The notes beneath the pieces are model-generated. The model was given only the letters and a program-made list of their open reading frames with translations, made no database searches and had not been told where the DNA came from. Below, piece after piece: positions 56,329 through 64,000 of a stretch of 64,000 nt of DNA (positions are counted from its first letter, which is position 1; every line of letters starts with the position of its first letter). The position numbers and the translations under genes were made by a program. The DNA comes from Dugong dugon (taxonomy: Eukaryota; Chordata; Mammalia; Sirenia; Dugongidae): contig CM057474.1 of NCBI GenBank assembly GCA_030035585.1, positions 3,962,501-4,026,500 of the forward strand, in the 5' to 3' direction.

Positions 56329-56859
56329 GGAGGGGAGAAGTGTGTCTTCTGATGCAGAATCGCCACAGTCGGGAGAGCCACAGGGCAGTGTCCTTGTGCT
56401 GAAATGGGGGTGAGGTGGGCAGGCATCAGATCCAGGAGGCCAGGTGTTTCCTGCAGAGGAGTTTGAACCTTATCCTGAAGGCAATGAGGAACCACCCAAG
56501 AATGTGTGGTTCCACTTCCCCACTGCTCTTTCCGCAGCCTTCCACTCTTGTGCTAATCCCCTGCGTCTCTGGGGCTTGTTCCACTTCTACCCATTCTTGA
56601 TGCTGTTGGCATCCTGGTCTCCCTCACCTGCTGGTAAAGGCTTGAGCTAGCCCAGCAGTTTTCTTCTCCACATCTCGAGTTCTGCCACTGTCCTGGGTGA
56701 CATCAGTAACCATCCAGAAGCAGCCTCCCCATCTGTGGTCCAGCAATCACCTCTACTGCTGCGGCCACACCTTGCCCCTTGCCGTCTCCCAGACTGCTTC
56801 TGTGTATGAAATCCGGATCTCCAGTATCCCTCTCCTGCTCAGCTCTTTTACTTCTACTA
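56329..56859. other. single-copy or unassigned old repeat
   Basis: C/T-rich, with wording seen in old LINE/medium repeats; no family assigned and no credible frame. Confidence 0.35.
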
Positions 56860-56871
56860 CACCTGTTTCTT

Positions 56872-57042
56872 GGAGCCCTGGTGGCATAGTGGTTAAGAGT
56901 TCAGCTGCTCACCAAAAGGTCGGCGGTTCAAACCTCCCAGCCGCTCCTTGGAAACCCTATGGGGAAGTTCTACCCTGTCCTGTAGGGTCACTAGGAGTCT
57001 TGATTGACTCTACAGCAACGGGTTTGGTTTTCTTTGGCTTTC
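56872..57042 (+). mobile_element. AfroSINE, young
   Basis: Exact cacctgtttctt at 56860-56871 and 57043-57054. Head ggagccctggtggcatagtg, tail 'aggagtcttgattgactcta'. Confidence 0.93.
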
Positions 57043-57054
57043 ACCTGTTTCTTG

Positions 57055-57736
57055 ACCTCATCAAGATCTCTAATTTGTTCCCCCATCTTTCAGTCCCCTC
57101 TAGCCTTCACTTGCTTCCTAATCCAGCCAAGAACCTACTACTGTCTCTCCAAACATTCTTCACCGCTACTTTCTGCTTTCTTGTGCTCTTATTCACTGAA
57201 CCCATCTGGTAGACCCAGCGTGGTATTAGTCCAGCAGTCAGCCCTCTCATGCTCTCAGGCTTCTGGGCACAGCCATCAGACTTCCCTCCATGCCCGTCAT
57301 TCACTACAGCATCAAGGTGTCCAGCCTCAGCTGAGCCCTCACTGCTGCCTGAAAGACCTGGTGTCCCACTCAGAGTTTTCTCTCCCATTACCCGTGACAG
57401 TGATTTCAACCCTTCAGTACTCCAAAGTCCCCTTACCAACACCCCTCGCAGAGAAACGTATCTGCTTCTGAGGAAAAAATAAAAGCAGAGACCTCCAGAA
57501 AGAGACATCATCACAGAACCCATATGTATAGATATGCCTGCACCCAGGCCATGTTGTTCTTCACTCCAGTTATAGGGGATAGTTGTTCCTCCTTTTGTCT
57601 AAAGTTAATTCCATCGGAGCCCAGGATTCTACTCCCTGCTGCCTCTGTAAAGACTGCATCCATTTATTAGCCCTTCTCTCCTGTCTCTTCAGCCTCTTCA
57701 TCTCTGCCTGCTCTTTGCTGTCAGCATTAAATATGC
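57055..57736. other. single-copy or unassigned old repeat
   Basis: C/T-rich continuation of 56329-56859, so the SINE interrupted one block. No family or gene recognised. Confidence 0.35.
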
Positions 57737-57750
57737 TAGAGTTCCTTTCA

Positions 57751-57941
57751 GGTCCCTGGATGGCACAAATGGTTTGAGCTCATCTGCTAACTTAAAGGTT
57801 GGCGGTTCAAACTCACCCAGTGGCACTGCAGAAGAAAGGCCTGGCAATCTGCTCCCTTAAAGGTTACAGCAATTCTACTCTGTCACACCTGAGCTCACCA
57901 TGAGGTGGAATCAACTTGATGGCAGCGTGTTTGGTTTTGGT
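57751..57941 (+). mobile_element. AfroSINE with perfect 14-bp duplication
   Basis: Exact tagagttcctttca at 57737-57750 and 57942-57955. Head ggtccctggatggcacaaat, tail 'gaggtggaatcaacttgatg'. Confidence 0.94.
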
Positions 57942-57955
57942 TAGAGTTCCTTTCA

Positions 57956-59069
57956 TCTGAGAAAAAAACCCAACAAGAACACTCTAACTCCCTCAGAGGA
58001 ACCAGACTCTCCTTCCCTTCATGGCCAAGCTTCTTTAGAGTTGTTTACACTCACTGCCTCCAATGTCTCATCTCCTGGTTCCCATTCACTGCTCAGCCCA
58101 CAGTAGTCCAGCTTCCATTCCTGCTAATGTCTCTGCCAACTTCTTTGTTGCTAATTCCGGTAAACCCTGTCTGTCCTTACCTGGCTTCATCTCTCGACTT
58201 CCTTTGATGTTGTTAACCTGACCCTTCTTAAAAATTCTGTCTGTATTCTATAACCACTCTCAGGTCTCTGCCCCTAACTTCTGATCATTCCTGCTTAGTG
58301 TACTGAAGTTTAGGTAGGGAGAAAAACGTAAGCATATTAGTAAACTGAGAAGAAAATGCTAGTGGAAACAGGAGAGAGGTAGGGCATGTCTTACTGGAGG
58401 AGGATGAAGATAGCATAGGTGGAGACAGTAGCTTCAGAGAGGAAAAGCAACACTTTTAACACACCTGTGAGAATGAAGAGGGGAGGAAAGTGTGAGGAAG
58501 TCCAGGCCCAGAGGCCTCAGTTTTTTCCATAAAGTAAGAGGTAGGAGTCTGTCATGTTTGGGTTGGCAAGAGTTGAGTCTTGAGAGTTGAGTCTTGTGAA
58601 GACACAGAATAATTCTGGAAGGAAATGGGAGAGGATGCTGACCAGGGACAAGGTGAAGGACAGGTGAGGATGGATCCAGTGAGCAGTCTCTTGATGTTTT
58701 CTGTGAGCACTTGGCTGCCCATGAGGCAGAGAGTAAGGAGCAGCCAGGAGGATTCAACAGGGTTTGGTTCTTCTGGGCTCAGGGAGGGAAAGGCTCGGAG
58801 GGCTGGGGATTTCAGGATGCTGGAAAGAAGAATCCAGGTGACCACCCAGGACTTCCCTGACTGACAGGGAAGAAGTAGCAGCAAGCTGGTGGCCTGTTAG
58901 AAAAAGGAGGGTTTAAGAGACTGGCTGTGTCTGGAAGATGGACAAGCAGGAGCAGCAAAGTGAGCTACTGTGAGAGCTAGAACAAGAAGAAGGGACCTCA
59001 CAGTTAGGGTAGAGCAGCAACAGGTCATGTCCCAAACTCAGGTTTGTTCTTGTTGTATTGTTGCTTTTA
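57956..59069. other. single-copy DNA
   Basis: 57990-58290 has wording of an old LINE-like repeat ('cactcactgcctccaatgtc'); the rest is not recognised. Frames on both strands at 58434-58884 shadow each other. Confidence 0.4.
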
Positions 59070-59310
59070 ATTTATGTTATGGGAATTTCAAATATACACA
59101 AAAGTAGGAAGAACGGTCTAATGAATTTCCCCACACTCATCACCTAGCTTCAGCAAGTGTCAACATTTTGCTTCATCTCATCACCCCAACTCACACTTTT
59201 GGAGTTGGGGGCATTGAAGGCTGTAGTTTATTAAAACAAATTCCAGTTTTCATATTATTTTCACCTCTAAATACTTTCTGTAAAATCCAGAGTTTAAGAA
59301 TAGTTCACTG
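59070..59310 (-). repeat. ancient L1M-type (L1MC-like) 3' end
   Basis: 'gggaatttcaaatatacaca', 'cccacactcatcacctagct', 'caacattttgcttcatctca' match the family also seen at 14230-14640. Confidence 0.58.
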
Positions 59311-59336
59311 AAACAAATTTGGGTAAACTTACCTAT

Positions 59337-59410
59337 GTTGTTGTTAAGACGCCATGGAGTTGGTTCTGACTCATATGGACCCTACCTATGACAGAACGTA
59401 ACACTGCCTG
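59337..59410 (-). mobile_element. RTE 3'-end fragment
   Basis: 'agacgccatggagttggttc' followed by 'tatgacagaacgtaacactg': the tail plus the RTE-specific 'acagaacg' stretch, so RTE rather than SINE. Confidence 0.6.
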
Positions 59411-59423
59411 GAACAATAATAAC

Positions 59424-59626
59424 ATTGTTAGTTGTCGCTGAATCAATGCTGACTCATAGTGACCCCATGTTTGCAGAGTGGAGCTGCTCCACAGGATTTT
59501 CAAGGCTGTGACCTTTTAGAAGCAGATCACCAGGACTGTCTTCTGAGGCGCCGCTGGGTTGGTTCCATCCACCAACCTTCTGCCTAGTACTTGAGTACTT
59601 AATCCTTTGTGCCACTCAAGGACTCA
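59424..59626 (-). mobile_element. AfroSINE
   Basis: Probable duplication acaataataac (59413-59423) against acgataattac (59627-59637). Tail 'gttagttgtcgctgaatcaa', head 'ctttgtgccactcaaggact'. Confidence 0.86.
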
Positions 59627-59631
59627 ACGAT

Positions 59632-59860
59632 AATTACCATTTATTGAGTGTTTAGTATATGCCAGATATCTTACATATATTATCTCCTGTAATTTCTCCC
59701 AAACCCTATGAGGAAGGTGGTATTATCTTTCCCATTAATGGATGAGGTATATGAAGCTTTACAAGGCTATGAGATTTGCCTGAAATCATTCCACTGGTAA
59801 ATGGTGGTGCTGGAGATTAAGCCAGTCTACTGACTGCAATGCCTTTCCTCTCAAGTTCAC
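59632..59860 (-). repeat. MIR SINE
   Basis: 'accatttattgagtgtttag', 'caaaccctatgaggaaggtg', 'gatttgcctgaaatcattcc' in reverse MIR order. Confidence 0.68.
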
Positions 59861-60106
59861 CACTGCTGAACGTTGTTGGGGCTAAGAGAACAGAAATTAT
59901 AAAAAGTTAGGATGTCAGATGCTTTTGATCCATCTCCTAGGGCCATAGTTCCAGGTAGGATAAAAATAAAATTTTAATCCATGTGCCAAAATATTTGATG
60001 AGTACGAGGGTAGGGGATTACAGATGGAACGATGGAGATGATGCCTAAAAACAGAAAGATAGCGGTATAACGGCATGGTCTGAGCCTCAAAGAAGCAGGA
60101 GTTTTG

Positions 60107-61829
60107 TTTGTTTTACGGTGATAAAAATATATAAGCAAAACATTTCCCATGCCAACATTCTTTTATGAGTGCAATTCAGTGACATTAATTACCTCCCCAT
60201 GTTGTACAACCATCACCACCAAGCATCTTCAGATTTTTCTGTTACCCTTAACAGAAACTCAGTGCCCCTTGAGCATTAACGCCCCCCTTCTCTCTCCCTC
60301 CCACCCCTGGTAACCACTAATAAACTTTGGTCTCTATGCATTTGCCTATTCTAGCTATTTCATATAAGTGGGATCATACAATCTTTGTCCTTTTGTGACT
60401 GACTGATTTCACTCAGCATAATGTTTTCAAGGTTCACCCATAGTGTAGCATGTATCAATACTTCCTTTCTCTTTATAGCTGAGTAATATTCCATTGTATG
60501 TATGTACCACATCTGTCTGCTGAGGGACATTTAAGTTGTTTCCATTTTTTGGCTATTGTGAGTAATGGTGCAGTCAACACTGATGTACAAAGTATCTGTT
60601 TGCATTCCTGCTTTCAGTTCTTTTCGGTATATGCCTTGGTGTGGAATTGTTGAATCATGTGATAACTCTACATTTAACTTTTTGAGCAACTACCGAACTG
60701 TTTTCCACAGTGGCTGCACCATTTTACAGTCCGACCAGCAATGCATGAGGGTTCCAATTTCTCCATATCCTCACCAACACTTGTTATTTTCTGTTTTTCT
60801 GATGACAGCCATCCTAGCTGTGGTGAAGTGGTCACTTAGTGTGGTTTTGATTTGCATTTCCCTAATGATGTTGAACATCTTTTCATGTGCTAATTGGCCA
60901 CTTGTATATCTTCTTTGATAAAATGTCTGTTCAAGTCCTTCACCCATTTTTTTAATTGGGTTGTTTGCCTTTCTGTTGTTGAATTGTGGTGTTGTTAGTT
61001 GCTGTCGAATTGGTTCTGACTCATGGTGACCACACGTACAACAGAACAAGATGTTGCCCAGTCCTGTGCCATCTTCATGATCATTGACTGGTATGCTTAC
61101 ATCTACTGTTACAGCCACTGTATATTTTGAGTGTCTTCCAATCTAGGGAGCTCATCTTCCAGCACTATATTGGACAATATTGTGTTGTGACCCATAGGAT
61201 TTTCACTGGCTAATTTTTGGAAGTAGATTTGCAGGCCTTTCTTCCCAGTCTGTCTTAATCTGGAAGCTCTGACCAAATCTGTCCACCATGGGAAACCCTG
61301 CTGGTATTTGAAATATTGGTGGTGTAGCTTCCAGCATCATAGCAACATGCAGGCCACCACAGTGTGACAAAGTGACAATGGGTGGTGGTAACTCTTTTTA
61401 TATTCTGGATATTAATTCCTTATCCAATACATGATTCCCAAATACTTTCTTCCATCCTGTATGTTATCTCTTCACAATGTTGATAAAATCCTTTGATGAA
61501 GTCCAGTCTTTTGTTGCTTGTTCTTTTGGTATCATATCCAGGAAGCCATTGTCAAAAACTAGATCCCGAAGCATTACCCCAATGTTTTCTTCTAAGAGTT
61601 TTATGGTTTTAGTTCTTTACATTTAAGTCTTTGATCCATTTTAAGTGAATTTTCATATATGGTATGAGGTGGGTCCAGTTTCATTCTTTTGCAGATGGAA
61701 ATCCAGTTGTCCTATTTACTGAAGAGACTATTCTTTCCCCATGGAATGGACTTAGCGCCCTTGTTGAAGTCAGTTGACCACAAACGTATGGGTTTATTTC
61801 TGGACTCTCAATTCTATTCCATTGAGGAC
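60107..61829 (-). mobile_element. L1 (L1MA/MB-like), 3' UTR and ORF2 end, interrupted
   Basis: Exact caggagttttg at 60096-60106 and 61830-61840. 3' end near 'tacggtgataaaaatatata', ORF2 tail, then an inserted RTE/SINE-like element, then ORF2 again to 61829 ('atggaatggacttagcgccc'). Minus fragment 60771-61118 holds L1 wording NNPIKKMGEGL. Frame broken. Confidence 0.88.
60988..61390 (-). mobile_element. long SINE-like element with AfroSINE body and RTE tail
   Basis: From the right (sense 5'): unique block shared with 34296-34545, then a stretch shared with the AfroSINE body ('agaaaggcctgcaaatctac' in sense), then about 150 bp like the RTE end ('gatggcacaggactgggcaa', 'gtcaccatgagtcagaacca' in sense). 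L1 order is continuous across it, so it is an insertion. Confidence 0.68.
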
Positions 61830-61840
61830 CAGGAGTTTTG

Positions 61841-63179
61841 GCATGAGGGTAAAGAGGAATGGTCTCCTTGGGGAAGCAAGGAAAAGGCCAAGACCCCCCA
61901 CCTGACCTCAGTGAGAGTGTCAGGGTGAGTCACTCCAGTGAGAGGAAGAGTGACCCTCAGGGAGAGCTGGGGACAGTAAACGGGGAGAAGGACTTGTGAA
62001 AGTAGGAAGAGCAACAGAGTCTGGGAGAAAAGTCAGTGGGAGGTTCCAGGAGCAGCAGAACAGTGAGTGGGAAAAAGAGGAGCAGGATTGAATGTCTTTC
62101 CAGGCAAAGTGTGGTCCACGGGCCAGGGCTAGCCTGCAAACTCTTTGTCACCAGTCCACGATGAGCTAGGTGCAGAAATTGAAAGCATGAAGTTTAGAAA
62201 TGTGCATAGCAATTTGACATTGCTGCAACATCCACTGGCCATTTTTATTGTATTTTTACAACAGATTGGAAATTTCATAAACATGATCCTTTTCCACAGG
62301 TTGTTTGAGAGGGACTGGCCTGTGTTACTCTATGAAAAAGGGTCTGTTTGCTCTCATTTTTCCATCTTGGTTGCCTTGTTTGACCACGTACACTAGACAC
62401 TTTATTGCAAGAGGCAGTTTCCCTAATATTCCTTATAGCCTTAAAAGAAACAGTAGCTCAAATTAAATTAGAAGAGTTAACACAACTTTTGCTATAGAAT
62501 TCCTTTAAAAGGGAAATCAAGCTTTTGTGCATAGTTACATGTAACAGTTACTGAGTCCAGTTTTCCAAACTCCTAGTAAAAGCTTTTCCAGAATTCCAGG
62601 ACTGAGAATTGTTGCTGTGGTCTTCCTAGTGGACTTTATTTTCAGCCTTTATTCCTTGTTTTAAGATTAGCACAGTCTTAAAAGCAACTGAACTTGGTCT
62701 AGACCGCAGATTTCTATAGTTGCTAAGGAACTGGATTAGTGCTTATCTAAGGAATGTGTTTTTCATTTTTAGTTCCATTTGTTACTGCAGCACTTTAATT
62801 GCAGATAAATGACTTTTATGACTCTCTGGGGTGTAAAATATTTCTTAGCTGGTGGGGGTAGCTGGGGCGGGGGGGACCATGGTTGTATGCCCCCTCCAAA
62901 CCCAAGACGATCAGGCAAGAAGCGACTCAAAAGAAGAAAAAGGCTTCCTGCAGCCCAAACAATAGCTGGCCTTGTAAGCACCAGCCCCGGCTGAGCGCTC
63001 AGGGCCAGGCCAGCCTCTCCATGCAAGAGACGCAGGCCTGGGAGCTGTGTCGCTGAACCTGCTCCCGCGCTGATGATTGCCTCTTCATGTCCCAGATGAT
63101 GTCATCCTGCAGCCTGCTGTAGTAGTCATCCAGCAATCAATTCCTCAGATAAAAGATCGGTTGTCAAACCCAAGAAACT
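61841..63179. other. single-copy DNA, G-rich run
   Basis: 62100-62300 has faint hAT-like wording ('gcaaagtgtggtccacgggc'). A G-rich run at 62853-62877 could form a G-quadruplex. 63040-63150 is repeat-free and contains ATGATGTCAT-like bZIP wording. No exon recognised. Confidence 0.4.
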
Positions 63180-63930
63180 CAGTCTCTACCCGGCAGCCAG
63201 CAAGAGCTTTTTGAAAGCAAATCTGATAGCATCACCCCAGCTTAACCCCACTCCGCTTGAAACACAGCAGTGCTTGCCCATGCCTTGACAGTAAAGACTA
63301 AAAGCCGCACAGAACTTCTGAGGCCCTACCCGGGCTGTCTCCTCTCCAGGCTCACGAGGTTCAGCCCTTTAGTTCCTTTTGAAGACGCGCCTTTTCCTGG
63401 GCTCTTCCGCTGCCTAGAAGCTTTTCCATCCCCTCAGCTAGGAAGTGCCTATTCTTGCTTCCAACCACAACACTGTTCTCCCTTTAGCAGGGAGTGAGTA
63501 GGTAGGTCCTCATCAAATCACATAACACTCTTTCCTAGCATGGATCACTTACGTCATGTTACATTACTTGTGTGTGTTGGAATAAGGTCTGGTTCTCCAT
63601 TAGACTGGAGTCCCTGGGTGGTGCAGACAGTTAACAAGCTCAGCTCTTAACCAAAAGATGGGAGTCCACCCAGAAGCACCTCAGAAGAAAGGCCTGGTGA
63701 TCAACTTCTGAAAAAAATCACCCATCGAAAGCCCTAGGGAGCACAGTTCCGCACACACTCAGTCGCCACGAGTTGGAATCGAGTCGATGGTAGCTAGTGA
63801 CTCCACTAGACTAAAGCTCAGGAGGGCAGAGACTCCACTAAATTTTGAGACTGTACACTATTCTCAGTGTCTAGCGTAGCCCCAGGCACATAGCAGGTAC
63901 TCCAAGAGTGAGTATTGAAAGCATAAACTC
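63180..63930 (+). repeat. L2 LINE 3' region, split by AfroSINE
   Basis: 'aatctgatagcatcacccca', 'tctcctctccaggctcacga', then 'attagactgg' and, after the SINE, 'gctcaggagggcagagactc' and 'ccccaggcacatagcaggta', which is the L2 3' terminus order. Confidence 0.65.
63607..63800 (+). mobile_element. AfroSINE in L2
   Basis: Duplication ctccattagact (63595-63606) against ctccactagact (63801-63812). Head ggagtccctgggtggtgcag, tail 'cgagttggaatcgagtcgat'. Confidence 0.92.
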
Positions 63931-64000
63931 AAACATGAAAGTCCAAACGGTGCTCTAGGCTTTGGCTCTTTGTGAATACACCTATTCCTCACTTATTGAC

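Noticed and set aside
56697-57523. 171-codon and overlapping frames
   Set aside because: The longest crosses an AfroSINE with clear target repeats, so it cannot be an ancestral exon; the rest is C/T-rich unassigned DNA.
60988-61118. Host exon suggested by the minus frame 60771-61118
   Set aside because: The frame joins an RTE-like tail and L1 ORF2 remnants; both parts are repeats.

Overview
The window looks like ordinary repeat-rich, gene-free DNA from an afrotherian mammal, most likely a paenungulate such as an elephant. The diagnosis rests on dozens of copies of the tRNA-derived AfroSINE (head GGAGCCCTGGTGGC, tRNA-like A and B boxes, tail ending near ATGAGTCGGAACCGACTCGA), on RTE-clade LINE fragments whose end matches the SINE tail, and on an L1 lineage with its own 3' UTR. 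MIR, L2, MER5/MER20-like and old L1 remnants common to placental mammals fill the background. I found no exon, CpG-island promoter, RNA gene or CRISPR array. The one long open frame is the reverse-transcriptase half of a young L1.

Layout. 1-3.5 kb: old L1/MIR/L2 debris in single-copy DNA. 3.5-10.5 kb: interrupted AfroSINEs, an old L1 ORF1, a young L1 3' end inside an unidentified poly(A) retrocopy, and a solo MaLR-like LTR. 10.5-22.8 kb: mostly single copy with MIR/L2, a miRNA-like hairpin at 11.3 kb and an RTE fragment that landed in the centre of an old palindromic repeat. 22.9-27.2 kb: a nest in which an AfroSINE is split by an L1 whose copy has a monomer-type 5' UTR but stops with poly(A) inside ORF2; that L1 carries a 37-bp SINE fragment and another L1 3' end. 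28.2-30 kb: second solo LTR and a MER20-like inverted repeat. 30.2-35.9 kb: LTR-like element > old L1 > younger L1 > two AfroSINEs. 36-43.8 kb: single copy with a few L1/SINE/MER5 copies. 43.8-47.2 kb: the young L1. 47.2-64 kb: single-copy stretches, a candidate conserved element near 50.3 kb, a second hairpin at 51.6 kb, RTE, L1, L2 and about ten SINEs.

How the parts relate. RTE probably supplied the machinery for AfroSINE, because its last ORF codons and short 3' end are the SINE tail. L1 copies inserted with 10-17 bp target duplications and poly(A). L1 copies here form a series with zero, one and two extra tandem blocks in the 3' UTR. Nothing indicates a cellular operon or a host coding system.
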